NCBI RefSeq assembly: GCF_008364765.1
Contig: NZ_VTUY01000004.1
Coordinates: forward strand, 364,152 to 428,151
Direction: 5' to 3'
Source of the DNA: Bacillus sp. CH30_1T
GTDB taxonomy: Bacteria; Bacillota; Bacilli; Bacillales; Bacillaceae_B
Length of the DNA: 64,000 nucleotides
Shown: positions 52,902 through 62,068 of the stretch, piece after piece
Numbering within the stretch: position 1 is the stretch's first letter
Layout: each line of letters begins with the position of its first letter
Made by a program: the position numbers and the translations under genes
The notes under the pieces: generated by a model
The model's input: only the letters and a program-made list of their open reading frames with translations
Databases searched by the model: none
What the model was told of the DNA's origin: nothing

Positions 52902-53639
52902 TTGAAACCTACTGTATCTATTGTTATACCTTTTTATAATTGTTCCTATGTCGATCAGGCGATTCGTAGTGCATTAAATCAATCTTACACGGACCTTGAA
53001 GTAGTTGTAATTGATGATGGATCAACGAAAGAAGTTGAGCGGCTAACCCCCTTTTTAAATCAAATTACCTACTTCAGAAAAGAAAATGGTGGAACGGCAT
53101 CCGCTATAAATGAAGGAATAAAGAGAGCAAGAGGAGAATATATCGCTTGGTTGAGTTCAGATGATTATTTCGATCATATGAAGATAGAGAGGCAATTGGA
53201 TTATATGTTACGAAGGGGGGCGAAGGCAAGCTTCCACAATTATGATGTAATTAATCAGACTAATGAAGTGCTGCTCCCCTTCATTGGAAAGAGATTTACC
53301 AATGCAGAAGAAATCTACCATTCCTTTATGACAATCAATCCCGTCAATGGGTGCTCCATCATGGTTCATAAGGATGTGTTCAGGGATATTGGATATTTCA
53401 GTACAGATCTTAAATTCACGCAAGATTATGACATGTGGAACAGGATGTTAATCAATGGGTATGTCATATATTATTTGGATGAGGTTTTATTGAAGTATAG
53501 ATCACACCCTGAGTCGGGAACGAGTAAACATCCTGACAAATTGAAGAAGGAGGTATCAATTATTAAACATCATTATCATCAGAAGCTCCTTCGATATCTG
53601 TCGGAAAATGGATCCAGATTGAAGAGTATCAGATTCTAA
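52902..53639 (+). CDS. Family 2 glycosyltransferase
   Basis: The protein has 245 residues. GT-A signatures are VSIVIPFYNCSYVDQAIRSALNQ, VVVIDDGSTKE, the metal-binding WLSSDDYFDHMKIERQL and the acceptor-site TQDYDMWNRML. It transfers a sugar from a nucleotide donor, probably to a surface or spore polysaccharide or protein. It has no membrane helix. TTG start after GGAGGAG. Single gene; position after the giant protein gene is suggestive of glycosylation but there is no direct link. Confidence 0.9.
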   Translation: MKPTVSIVIPFYNCSYVDQAIRSALNQSYTDLEVVVIDDGSTKEVERLTPFLNQITYFRKENGGTASAINEGIKRARGEYIAWLSSDDYFDHMKIERQLDYMLRRGAKASFHNYDVINQTNEVLLPFIGKRFTNAEEIYHSFMTINPVNGCSIMVHKDVFRDIGYFSTDLKFTQDYDMWNRMLINGYVIYYLDEVLLKYRSHPESGTSKHPDKLKKEVSIIKHHYHQKLLRYLSENGSRLKSIRF

Positions 53640-53652
53640 GAATGGAGTGGTA

Positions 53653-53796
53653 ATGAAGAATTTACTAATCTTCTACTACCCTCTACCACATTCAGGATCG
53701 ATCAATCCATATTTGGCAGTATTAGCTATTATCATTACAATTAGAACGATAAGCTATTATACAGCCGGTTTGTACAAACACACTCTCAACGGATGA
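53653..53796 (+). CDS. 47-residue ORF, possibly membrane-associated
   Basis: ATG 53653 follows GGAGTGG and encodes one hydrophobic span (YLAVLAIIITIRTISYY). Directly after the stop, 53787-53859 reads VGNPTTFTIDPGKPIIKG in another frame, like the tail of a lost gene. This may therefore be a decayed remnant. The remaining gap to 54036 holds a terminator-like hairpin (AAACCAGAAG/CTTCTGGTTT, about 53896-53920). Confidence 0.35.
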   Translation: MKNLLIFYYPLPHSGSINPYLAVLAIIITIRTISYYTAGLYKHTLNG

Positions 53797-53895
53797 AGTA
53801 GGTAATCCAACAACATTTACCATAGATCCTGGCAAGCCCATAATCAAAGGTCTGATTTAGAAAAGCATTCTCTGCTCAGGCAGAACCCTACCCAA

Positions 53896-53931
53896 ACCAG
53901 AAGGGCCACTCTTCTGGTTTATATATTTTTG
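53896..53931 (+). terminator. Terminator-like hairpin
   Basis: AAACCAGAAG pairs with CTTCTGGTTT, followed by ATATATTTTT. Confidence 0.6.
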
Positions 53932-54036
53932 ATCTGTTATTTCTCCCTTGATGGTAACAGTATTTTTTTTGAAATAGGAATATCTAGCTTTTCATCGAAT
54001 TAGTTATCTAGAGGATAAAAAGGAGTGAAAGCTTAA

Positions 54037-54432
54037 ATGAACCAAGATCAAAGCATCACAACATTTTTTATGTTCAACGGAAAAGCAGAAGAGGCGATGA
54101 GTTTTTATACATCGATTTTTGATGATTCCGAAATTGATAATGTGATACACCACGAAGATGGCACTGTTTTGCATGCGACCTTCACTTTAAAAGGACAAAC
54201 CTATATGGCAATCGATAATATAAATCGAAACGATCATCCATTTTCACCTGCCATGTCTTTGTTCGTAGCATGTGATTCGGAAGAAGAAATCGAACGTGTT
54301 TATGATAAACTATCTTTATTCGGAACTGTGTTGATGCCCTTGGAGGAGTCTTCCTTTAGTGAAAAATTCGCCTGGGTTGAGGACCGCTTCGGTGTCTCAT
54401 GGCAATTGAATTTACCGAAGAGTGATGAATAA
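54037..54432 (+). CDS. PhnB-like VOC-family protein
   Basis: The protein has 131 residues in the PhnB/3-demethylubiquinone-methyltransferase-like VOC pattern: ITTFFMFNGKAEEAMSFYTSIFDDSEI, then GTVLHATFTLKGQTYMAID and AWVEDRFGVSWQLNLP. Despite the family name these are not methyltransferases; function is unknown. AAAGGAGTG before ATG. Confidence 0.87.
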   Translation: MNQDQSITTFFMFNGKAEEAMSFYTSIFDDSEIDNVIHHEDGTVLHATFTLKGQTYMAIDNINRNDHPFSPAMSLFVACDSEEEIERVYDKLSLFGTVLMPLEESSFSEKFAWVEDRFGVSWQLNLPKSDE

Positions 54433-54526
54433 TGTCAGGGCTCGCTACAAAATATCCTCCCTATAAGGAAGCATAAAGAGAGAATAGAAAAATAGTAATC
54501 TTATTACATATAATGGAGGCATATAA

Positions 54527-55099
54527 ATGAAATCTGAAAAACAGAAAATGCTGGACGGTGAACTTTATGAACCATGGGACTCTCAATTGATGGAAGAGAG
54601 AAAACAAGCCCGTTGTTTAACACGAATGCTTAATCTAACCACGGAAGAAGAAGGCGAGGAAAGAGTTGCTGCTATTAAGAGACTATTCGGATCTACAGGG
54701 GAAAGCGTTTATTTAGAGCCTAACTTCAGATGTGATTATGGATATAACATTCACGTCGGAAATCATTTCTTCGCTAATTTTGACTGTGTGATATTAGATG
54801 TGTGTGAAGTCCGCTTCGGTGAAAATTGTATGCTCGCACCTGGAGTACATATTTACACAGCGACTCATCCAGTGAATCCGGTTGAGCGAAACAAAGGCCC
54901 GGAATTTGGGAAGCCTGTCAAAATCGGAGACAACTGCTGGATTGGTGGAGGTACAATTATTAACCCTGGAGTGAGGATAGGTGATAATGTGGTTATTGCT
55001 TCAGGTGCCGTTGTAACGAAAGATGTTCCGTCCAATGTAGTGGTGGGTGGAAATCCTGCCCGTATCATCAAGGAGATTGACTTTGAAGACAAGAAGTAA
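54527..55099 (+). CDS. maa: Sugar O-acetyltransferase (Maa/LacA-like)
   Basis: The protein has 190 residues. An N-terminal Mac domain ([25 protein letters not shown]) precedes a left-handed beta-helix with hexapeptide repeats ([31 protein letters not shown]). The catalytic His is in YTATHPV. It acetylates maltose, glucose or galactosides with acetyl-CoA. Normal length. TGGAGG before ATG. Confidence 0.92.
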   Translation: MKSEKQKMLDGELYEPWDSQLMEERKQARCLTRMLNLTTEEEGEERVAAIKRLFGSTGESVYLEPNFRCDYGYNIHVGNHFFANFDCVILDVCEVRFGENCMLAPGVHIYTATHPVNPVERNKGPEFGKPVKIGDNCWIGGGTIINPGVRIGDNVVIASGAVVTKDVPSNVVVGGNPARIIKEIDFEDKK

Positions 55100-55247
55100 T
55101 TTAGACAAGAAGTAATCTGATTCAAAAGGATGTTTCTCAAAGGTTGCAGTATAACGAACTACGTTATTCATTCGACCTAAGAGGCATTACTTGCTATTAT
55201 TCACTATAAAATGGGTCAATTTTCTTCTTGAAAAGGGTGGAATGATG

Positions 55248-55742
55248 ATGAAAATACAAGCCATGTTCCCGTCAGTTTGGGAACAAGTTAGTAACATTTA
55301 TTTAGAGGGCATCAATACAGGAAACGCGACTTTCCAAAAAGAAGTACCTTCTTGGGAAGATTGGAACAAAACACATCTGAATGATTGTCGGATTGTAGCG
55401 ATACTCGAAGATCAAATAGTTGGCTGGGCAGCCCTGAGTCCCATCTCAAGTAGATGTGTGTATGCAGGTGTCGCTGAAGTCAGCGTATATGTCAGTCAGA
55501 AATATAACAGAAGAGGTATAGGGAGTGCTCTCATGAAGTCTTTAATTGAACAAAGTGAGGAACATGATATTTGGACCTTACAGTCAGGTGTTTTTCCAGA
55601 GAACATTCCGAGTATTCACCTTCATAAGAAATATGGTTTTCGTGAGGTAGGTATAAGAGAAAGAATTGGGAGACTAGATGAAGCATGGCGGGATGTGGTG
55701 CTGCTTGAAAGAAGAAGTGAGAGAGTTGGTAATGAAGAATAG
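55248..55742 (+). CDS. GNAT acetyltransferase, phosphinothricin/methionine-sulfoximine type (Pat-like)
   Basis: The protein has 164 residues. NATFQKEVPSWEDWNKTHL, VGWAALSPISSRCVYAGVAEVSVYVSQKYNRRGIGSALMKSLI and GIRERIGRLDEAWRDVVLLERRS are typical of the Pat/YwnH branch. These enzymes acetylate amino-acid analogues such as phosphinothricin. AAAGGGTGG lies 7 bases before ATG 55248; ATG 55242 and 55245 are alternatives. Confidence 0.88.
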   Translation: MKIQAMFPSVWEQVSNIYLEGINTGNATFQKEVPSWEDWNKTHLNDCRIVAILEDQIVGWAALSPISSRCVYAGVAEVSVYVSQKYNRRGIGSALMKSLIEQSEEHDIWTLQSGVFPENIPSIHLHKKYGFREVGIRERIGRLDEAWRDVVLLERRSERVGNEE

Positions 55743-55783
55743 GAAAAGCTAGGATGGCTCGATTCATCCTAGCTCTGAAACAA

Positions 55784-56419
55784 TTAAAACCTTTCCGGAA
55801 ACTGCTTCACAATTCCAGCTGATAGGGCATCAGACAGGTGAAGAATATGGGATTTCCCTTTATCGAAGCTTGTAATGTTTCTTTTCCAGTCTTTCTTGAT
55901 CCTTGCGACTGCTTCATCCGTGACGAATTGCAAGTGCATGTATAACAGGTCTTTAAGCGCATTTTCAGACCAGTATGGATTTGCTTTTGCTAAGAATGCT
56001 GCAATGTCATCTGCATTACGATACCAATCTTTGTTTAATTTCTCCACCTCTGCTTGCTTTCCATTTTTAGCAGCATCAACGATTTTTCCTGCCAATACAA
56101 TATGCTCGGTTAACAAATCAGCCAGCTTATTCCCAGCCTCTTCGCCGTAAAAAGGTTTAATTGCGTTCCCGATGTCTTTCTGATTTTGAAGTAATCTTGC
56201 AAGGGCCACATCCTGATCCTCTAATCCATCAACGGCACTAATAATATAATTACGGGTATAGATAACATGATCGGTCCATAAAATTCTCATGTCTTCTTTT
56301 GCTTTCACGTTGGCCTCACTTACACATTCAGCCTGCTTAGCTTCAGCTGAAGTACTGAGTACAGGCAAGAAAGAAAGTGTTATCATCAAACTCACTACAA
56401 GAATTCCAATCTTTTTCAC
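55784..56419 (-). CDS. Secreted helical protein of unknown function
   Basis: The protein has 211 residues. A signal peptide (VKKIGILVVSLMITLSFLPVLSTSAEA) is followed by an alpha-helical domain with the pattern RILWTDHVIYTRNYIISAVDGLEDQDVALARLLQNQKDIGNAIKPFYGEEAG and DWYRNADDIAAFLAKANPYW, conserved in Bacillus proteins of unknown role. GTG at 56419 follows GGAGGAG; the longer frame to 56479 starts before that site. Confidence 0.82.
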   Translation of the reverse strand: MKKIGILVVSLMITLSFLPVLSTSAEAKQAECVSEANVKAKEDMRILWTDHVIYTRNYIISAVDGLEDQDVALARLLQNQKDIGNAIKPFYGEEAGNKLADLLTEHIVLAGKIVDAAKNGKQAEVEKLNKDWYRNADDIAAFLAKANPYWSENALKDLLYMHLQFVTDEAVARIKKDWKRNITSFDKGKSHILHLSDALSAGIVKQFPERF

Positions 56420-57197
56420 TAAAACTCCTCCATTCATTTGGCTTTCGTCTTTTATTATTCGCTTCTTTTCCCCATCCACTCATAGAAACCTAATTGGTAA
56501 AATGTGCTAGTATACTTGAAATAGAAATTGGTGAAGGAGTAGATGTATCTATTTTCTTGGCGGTGAAGAGATGGCAACAATCTTTAGGCTGAATGAGGGT
56601 GGAGATAAGTGGTATGGCGGCGAATTTCTCTCTTTTTTGAGGGATGCCATTAAACTTGAGAAGGGATCCATACTTTGAAAAAAGGCTGTCCAATTTTCAT
56701 AAAAACTCGTTGCTTGTCCTCACCTTCCGATCACTTCCGACATAAAGTATTCTATGGAGGTGATGCATTGGCAAGAAAATTACTAGTGTATCTTTTTATC
56801 AGTCCACCAGTAACTCATTCCAAATTTGACTTGGGGTCTCCTTCCCTCTCAAATATGTACGTTGCACAGTTTGGGGTTACTCTTCGACTCCTTGCCTAGT
56901 AAGAGAACAATGGTTATAAGATCAACAGTTCATACTGAAAAAAATGAAGCGAGCAACAGTATGAAACTCCGCCGGAAAATTGAAACGATGATGAATAAGA
57001 ACGAATTTACAGAAATAGAATAAAAACACCCATAAGAAAGTTTCCTCCATAAAAAATAGAATCGTGCATAAAAAATGTTCCCTTTCCGCTGGGAACATTT
57101 TTTCGTATCTTTGAATAATGCAAGTAGGAAGAGTCCAAGCATGCTTGTCCTTTGGTGAATATATTACTATATGTCATACTCTTAGGAGGAAATAATA
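56420..57197. other. Low-gene-content region with possible small ORFs
   Basis: Nearly 780 bp without a convincing gene. A 35-codon ORF at 56571-56678 (MATIFRLNEGGDKWYGG start) and a 36-codon ORF at 56912-57022 (Lys/Glu-rich end KNEFTEIE) have weak ribosome-binding sites. A strong terminator (AATGTTCCC 57074-57082 with GGGAACATT 57091-57099, then T4) suggests a transcript ends here. It may be a remnant of lost genes. Confidence 0.35.
57074..57104 (+). terminator. Terminator
   Basis: AATGTTCCC (57074-57082) pairs with GGGAACATT (57091-57099), flanked by A-rich and T-rich runs. Confidence 0.75.
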
Positions 57198-58607
57198 TTG
57201 AAAACCATTATGATTGATCCCGGTCATGGAGGGGCTGATCCAGGTGCAGTTTACAAGGGATATGAAGAGAAAACATTCAACTTATTGACGGCCCTTATTG
57301 TCAGGGACTATTTGTTAGCAAATTACAATGTAAATATTTTGATGACGCGAACTGGTAATCAAACATTATCATTAACTGACAGATCAAACCTAGCTAACCG
57401 TTCTAAACCCGATTTCTTTTTATCCATCCATCATAATGCAGGTGGCGGCACTGGGTTTGAGAGCTATGTGTATAACGGAAAAGTTTCTTCAAAGACCCTG
57501 ACCTACCAGAGAATTATTCACGAGGAAGTAATGGCATCAGTCAAAGCACCTTACACCGTGATTGATAGAGGAAAAAAGAGAGCCAATTTTCATGTTTTAC
57601 GTGAAACTACCATGTCTTCACTTCTATTAGAGGTTCTGTTTGTAGATAACCCAAAAGATGTTGCGTTACTTAACAACGCTAATTTTAGAAACACTGTAGC
57701 GGTTTCTATCGCGAGGGGTGTTGCAAAAGCTTTAGGTTTACCTGCAAAAATAGACGAGAAAGAACTTTTTAAAGTGATTGCTGGTTCTTTTACGAAGCGT
57801 GATAACGCTGATAATCGAGTAAATGAGTTGAAAAGAAAAGGCATTAATTCGTTCATTGATACTGTGGTCATTTCAGGTAAAACGTATTTCAGGGTCCAAA
57901 CCGGTGCTTTTGCAGAAAGGGTTAACGCAGAAAACCAAGTGAACAGCCTGAAAAAAATGGGTATTGAAGCATTTATCTTAGTAAGAGATGACGATAACCC
58001 TAAGCCCCCTGTACCGTCTCCGACTGATCCGCCAAAACCGACACAGCCTCCACAGCCACCGGGAATACAGTATTCGATCATGGGTATATCTGTATTACGA
58101 GCTGAACAACTCGATGACTTTGCTAGAACGATTAACCGGGATGCACCAACTTTAGGGAAATTCTATATTTTTTACGGGAAACTTTATGGTATTAGAGGAG
58201 ACGTTGCCTACGCTCAAGCCATACATGAAACCAACTACTTCAGGTTCACAGGCCAAGTCAAACCAAAGCAAAATAACTATGCAGGGATTGGTACTACCGG
58301 TCCAGGTAATGACGGAGCATCATTTAAGACTCCAGAGGAAGGGGTTCTTGCTCATATTCAGCATCTGTACGCATATGCATCAACCAATCCAATTCCACAA
58401 GGACAATCACTCGTGGATCCCCGTTTTTCATTAGTCACACGAGGGAGCGCCAAAAACTGGACAGACTTGAACGGAAAGTGGGCAGTGCCAGGTACCACCT
58501 ATGGACAAAGCATCCTTTCTGTTTTTAATAGAAACATACAAAATGCGATAAAAAGGATGGATGAACAAAAAATTGTGTTAAATGATACTCTTGAGAAATT
58601 GAAATGA
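57198..58607 (+). CDS. N-acetylmuramoyl-L-alanine amidase / SPOR / glucosaminidase fusion
   Basis: The protein has 469 residues and no signal peptide. Amidase_3 covers 1-180: zinc ligands H10 (DPGHGG), E24 (YEEKT) and H78 (SIHHNA), catalytic E145 (LLLEVLF). Two SPOR repeats cover about 190-268 (FKVIAGSFTKRDNADNRV and FRVQTGAFAERVNAENQV). A Pro-rich linker (270-292) leads to a GH73-type glucosaminidase (about 300-460, probable catalytic E344 in AIHETNYF). Amidase plus SPOR without export signal matches CwlC-type mother-cell lysis enzymes; the added glucosaminidase makes it a bifunctional lysin. TTG start after TAGGAGG. Terminator follows. Confidence 0.92.
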   Translation: MKTIMIDPGHGGADPGAVYKGYEEKTFNLLTALIVRDYLLANYNVNILMTRTGNQTLSLTDRSNLANRSKPDFFLSIHHNAGGGTGFESYVYNGKVSSKTLTYQRIIHEEVMASVKAPYTVIDRGKKRANFHVLRETTMSSLLLEVLFVDNPKDVALLNNANFRNTVAVSIARGVAKALGLPAKIDEKELFKVIAGSFTKRDNADNRVNELKRKGINSFIDTVVISGKTYFRVQTGAFAERVNAENQVNSLKKMGIEAFILVRDDDNPKPPVPSPTDPPKPTQPPQPPGIQYSIMGISVLRAEQLDDFARTINRDAPTLGKFYIFYGKLYGIRGDVAYAQAIHETNYFRFTGQVKPKQNNYAGIGTTGPGNDGASFKTPEEGVLAHIQHLYAYASTNPIPQGQSLVDPRFSLVTRGSAKNWTDLNGKWAVPGTTYGQSILSVFNRNIQNAIKRMDEQKIVLNDTLEKLK

Positions 58608-58616
58608 TGTTAGTTG

Positions 58617-58646
58617 AGTGCCGTGATGGATGGCACTCTTTTTTAG
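58617..58646 (+). terminator. Terminator of the lysin gene
   Basis: GAGTGCC pairs with GGCACTC across GTGATGGAT, followed by TTTTTTAGG. Confidence 0.75.
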
Positions 58647-58737
58647 GTTGGAAGAGGACCAGTGTATATTTGTCTTTTTTTATCATAATCCTTTGCTCCA
58701 GAGCTAATACTAAACGTATGTTCGGGAGGTGAAACAG

Positions 58738-59052
58738 ATGGAAAAGAAGAGCTTTGAACAGGTTTATGAAGAATACAAGAAGCAAGGGAAATTTCAGGCA
58801 AAAGTCGAAATGGCTCAGGAGCTTGCAACTGGTGCGGAACAGATTGTAGCTGTTCGACGCAATGCGGATGATGATCTCATCGCTTTTAGAACCGAAAGTG
58901 GGAGAGAGCTGGATTATATCACTGCACTTGAAGAAGCAAAGTCAGGAAAACTGGCTCATGTCGATGTGATTCATCGGTATGGCAGAGATGTTCTTCGCAG
59001 TGAACCCGACGGCTTAAAAGAGAATAATCTTAGTGAACTTCCTTCTTTTTAA
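58738..59052 (+). CDS. DUF3892-like small protein
   Basis: The protein has 104 residues. The middle part (EQIVAVRRNADDDLIAFRTESGRELDYITALEEAKSGKLAHVDVIHRYGRDVLRSEPDG) fits the DUF3892 pattern of short soluble proteins of unknown function common in Bacillus. ATG 58738 has GGGAGGTG at good spacing. A long hairpin terminator follows (AAAATCGAGCTTAAAAC with its complement, about 59059-59104). Confidence 0.8.
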   Translation: MEKKSFEQVYEEYKKQGKFQAKVEMAQELATGAEQIVAVRRNADDDLIAFRTESGRELDYITALEEAKSGKLAHVDVIHRYGRDVLRSEPDGLKENNLSELPSF

Positions 59053-59058
59053 CAATAA

Positions 59059-59105
59059 TAAAATCGAGCTTAAAACTGGAATTAGTTTTAAGCTCGATTT
59101 TATTA
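59059..59105. terminator. Bidirectional terminator
   Basis: AATAAAATCGAGCTTAAAAC pairs with GTTTTAAGCTCGATTTTATT around TGGAATTA. Confidence 0.85.
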
Positions 59106-59149
59106 ATAAGGGAATGCTTTAATAATTCTGAATAAATCCTATTCCACAT

Positions 59150-59911
59150 TCAGTCTTCTTCTTTTAATAAATGATAGATCATTCGTTCCCGGTCATCAAA
59201 AAATTGCTTCATAATCTTATAATGACTCGTATCTTCCAATGATGAGTCTTGTAAACCTTCTTCTGTTAATTCAATCAGGGAAGAAGAAGGGTATGACATC
59301 AGAATGGGTGAGTGAGTGGCAATAATGAACTGGGAGTCATCATTCACAAGTTCATGTATCCTGGAGAGCATGGATAACTGCCTTAAGGGGGAGAGTGCAG
59401 CTTCGGGCTCATCCAGGATGTATATCCCTTTCCCTCGAAAACGATTCATGAAGGTTGAGAAAAAGGCTTCTCCGTGTGATTGCTCGTGAAGTGATTTCCC
59501 TCCAAATGAGTCAATCACTCGTGGCCCTAAAGAGGGCTGCTGATCCATTTCTTCAATATTCGTCGCAACATTGTAAAAGCTTTCTGCTCTCAAGAAAAAA
59601 CCGTCCTTAGGTCGATCGACTCCTCTCACAATTTTCAAGTACTTATCGAGATTCGAATACGAATCATACGTGGAGAATGAAAAGTTCAGCGTACCTCCTT
59701 CAGGATTAAAACCAATGGCCATTGCAATGGCCTCAAGAAGAGTTGATTTCCCCATTCCATTTTCCCCCACAATAAATGTAACATTGGGGTGAAAGGAGAG
59801 GTCTGTCAGGCTCCGAATACTCGGAATATGAAAAGGATACGAATGAAAGGAAGGAACGTTTTCCCTATGAAGTGACACTTTTCGAATATAATGCTGAGAA
59901 GATAAAGACAT
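59150..59911 (-). CDS. AAA-family ATPase (AAA_21/AAA_23, ABC-like)
   Basis: The protein has 253 residues. Walker A is GENGMGKST (49-57), a degenerate signature region SHGEAFFSTFMNRF, Walker B GIYILDEPEAALSP, and the switch His in FIIATHSPIL. Compact AAA ATPases of this type occur as stand-alone predicted nucleases' partners or DNA-repair-like proteins; no TOPRIM or nuclease gene is adjacent here. GGAGGG before ATG. Confidence 0.85.
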   Translation of the reverse strand: MSLSSQHYIRKVSLHRENVPSFHSYPFHIPSIRSLTDLSFHPNVTFIVGENGMGKSTLLEAIAMAIGFNPEGGTLNFSFSTYDSYSNLDKYLKIVRGVDRPKDGFFLRAESFYNVATNIEEMDQQPSLGPRVIDSFGGKSLHEQSHGEAFFSTFMNRFRGKGIYILDEPEAALSPLRQLSMLSRIHELVNDDSQFIIATHSPILMSYPSSSLIELTEEGLQDSSLEDTSHYKIMKQFFDDRERMIYHLLKEED

Positions 59912-59972
59912 TATGTCCCTCCTTTTTATCTATAGGTTAGCATAATTAAACAGAATCCGGGTATAAAAAAAT

Positions 59973-59998
59973 GCCATCACTATTTACGTAATGGCATT
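59973..59998 (-). terminator. Terminator
   Basis: AATGCCAT (about 59970-59977) pairs with ATGGCATT (about 59990-59997), flanked by A7 on the left, which reads as T7 for the minus-strand gene upstream. Confidence 0.7.
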
Positions 59999-60011
59999 CC
60001 ATTTTATAATC

Positions 60012-60248
60012 CTATCTTGAAGGTTCGAGAAGAACAACACTTTCTATCGTTGTAGCCAAAAGGCGAATGTCTGTAAACTCTTCAACTTTCATTGAATCCA
60101 TATATGTGATTTGAAAGCAATCCCTGTCCAACTGGTAGGTAACGGTCATAACAGGTGAGTGATCATGACTTGATATCGTATGAACAATCTCACTATCCTT
60201 GAATTCCTTAAGAGTCTTGAGCATGGTTACGATATTTTCTAGTGACAT
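60012..60248 (-). CDS. Small YkuJ-like protein (DUF1797-like)
   Basis: The protein has 78 residues with an alpha-beta pattern MLKTLKEFKDSE, then VMTVTYQLDRDCFQITYMDSMKVEEFTDIRLLATTIESVV. It resembles YkuJ-type proteins of unknown function in length and pattern, but this is a soft match. AAGGGAGACATG before ATG. Monocistronic. Confidence 0.7.
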   Translation of the reverse strand: MSLENIVTMLKTLKEFKDSEIVHTISSHDHSPVMTVTYQLDRDCFQITYMDSMKVEEFTDIRLLATTIESVVLLEPSR

Positions 60249-60452
60249 ATAACATGTCTCCCTTCTACTGCTCGAGGGATTGACTAAATACAGTCTCGTA
60301 GACCCAATGAAACTTAATTATAACATATAAACGTATAAATAGAAACGTTTGTTCTGAAAGTGACTGGAAATGAGCTCTTTGTCACAGACATCATACGTAT
60401 ACCCCCTTTCTTGACGTCATATGATGTAAGAAAAAGGGAGGTGGGTGATGAG

Positions 60453-61928
60453 ATGGTAAATCAACTTTCAAGAAGTGACCCCTCCAAATTGAACTATCCA
60501 GACGATATGCTGGCCATTATCCGGAATGGATTAAATCCAACTAAGTCTAAAAAAGTGATCATCATTGGAGCAGGAATGAGTGGTTTAGTCGCAGCTTCTC
60601 TACTGAAAAATGCCGGGCATGACGTAACGATATTAGAAGGAAATAAACGAATCGGAGGCAGGGTATATACAGTTCGCAAGCCATTCACACCCGGTAATTA
60701 TTTGGATCTCGGAGCCATGAGGATTCCCGATAACCACAAGTTAGTGTTCGAGTATATCAGAAAATTCAATCTGCCCTATCAAGAATTCATCAATAATTCC
60801 CCAAGAGATTTACTATTAGTAAACAATATCCTGACAACAAGAGAACAATACGAAAAAAATCCAGACATTCTACAGTATCCTTTACCAGAAGAAGAAAGGG
60901 GAAAAACAGCTTCAGAATTATTCCTTGAAGCAACCAGCCCCTTTATCGAATTATATAGAAACAGTGACTATGAGGAACAGCAAAAATTAATAAAAAAATA
61001 CTCTGGCTATTCTATGGGACAATTTCTAGCAAATAACCCATACGGTAAATCATTATCCTTTAATGCCATCCGAAAAATCAATGTCATTCTCGGAATAGAA
61101 GGATTCCCTGAATTCTCGTTCGTCGACATATTAAAAGACATCATTTTTCCTATATTCAGGAAACAAACAAAATTTTATCAAATAAAGGGAGGAAACGACC
61201 ACTTACCTTATGGATTTGTCCAAGAGCTTGGGACACATATTCTACTGAATCAAAAAGTGACCCACATTATTCAATCCGATGGCGGTGTAAGCGTTCGGGC
61301 AGTAGATTGCGTAGACGGATTGGTTCAGGAATACAATGCTGATTATGTCATCGTAACCATCCCTTTTACTGTCTTCCAGTATATCGATGTCATACCTTAT
61401 GAATCAATATCCTTCAAAAAGTGGCAGGCGATTCGGGAAGTAACGAATGTTCCATCCGTGAAAATAGGAATCGAATTTCGTCGTCGCTTCTGGGAAGATT
61501 TGAATTACGGAAACATCGTGTCAGATCTCCCTACACGCTTTACTTTTATGCCGAGTCACGACAAGGGTAGCAACAAACCAGGGGTCATGTTAGCGAGTTA
61601 CAGCTGGGGACAGAATGCACTCTTATGGAACAGCAAATCAAAAGAAGAAATCATCAAAGAAGTTTTAGAAGACCTCTTTAAAATATATGGTGAACAGGTG
61701 TATACAGAAATGCTGAACTTTGTAGTCTACAACTGGAGTAAAAACCCATTCTCTGCAGGATGTTTTACCCTTTATACCCCTGGTCAGGCAATTGATATCG
61801 GGGATTATATCAAGAAACCTGAAGGCAGAATTCATTTTGCCGGAGAGCACACGTCCTCTTTTCATGGTTGGATTGAAGGGGCGATAGAGTCGGCGGTGAG
61901 GGCAGCCAATGAAGTGAATAGCAGATAA
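60453..61928 (+). CDS. Flavin-containing amine/L-amino acid oxidase
   Basis: The protein has 491 residues. The FAD motif is G39-A-G41-M-S-G44 followed by ILEGNKRIGGRVYTVRK, with LDLGAMRIPDNH, and the C-terminal FAGEHTSSFHGWIEGAIESAVRAANEV as in L-amino acid oxidases. It would oxidise an amine or amino acid, releasing ammonia and peroxide. There is no export signal. ATG 60453 follows AAAGGGAGGTGG; the frame extends to 60360 but those starts precede the site. Confidence 0.9.
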   Translation: MVNQLSRSDPSKLNYPDDMLAIIRNGLNPTKSKKVIIIGAGMSGLVAASLLKNAGHDVTILEGNKRIGGRVYTVRKPFTPGNYLDLGAMRIPDNHKLVFEYIRKFNLPYQEFINNSPRDLLLVNNILTTREQYEKNPDILQYPLPEEERGKTASELFLEATSPFIELYRNSDYEEQQKLIKKYSGYSMGQFLANNPYGKSLSFNAIRKINVILGIEGFPEFSFVDILKDIIFPIFRKQTKFYQIKGGNDHLPYGFVQELGTHILLNQKVTHIIQSDGGVSVRAVDCVDGLVQEYNADYVIVTIPFTVFQYIDVIPYESISFKKWQAIREVTNVPSVKIGIEFRRRFWEDLNYGNIVSDLPTRFTFMPSHDKGSNKPGVMLASYSWGQNALLWNSKSKEEIIKEVLEDLFKIYGEQVYTEMLNFVVYNWSKNPFSAGCFTLYTPGQAIDIGDYIKKPEGRIHFAGEHTSSFHGWIEGAIESAVRAANEVNSR

Positions 61929-62068
61929 AGGTTTAATACGTATGGGTTTGCTCATGCGTTTGTTTGTATAGGAGGTTTTTAATAGAGAATATAAAATCAA
62001 TAATATATTATTGGAAAACAATAAATCTCATTATATAATTTAGAAAAACATGGTATCAGAGGTGTGAT

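Noticed and set aside
56675-57023. ORFs of 65-74 residues
   Set aside because: No proper ribosome-binding sites or recognisable sequence; mutually overlapping frames.
59150-60248. Defence system (AAA ATPase plus small partner)
   Set aside because: The small YkuJ-like gene is separated by a terminator and no nuclease or other effector is adjacent; evidence is insufficient.
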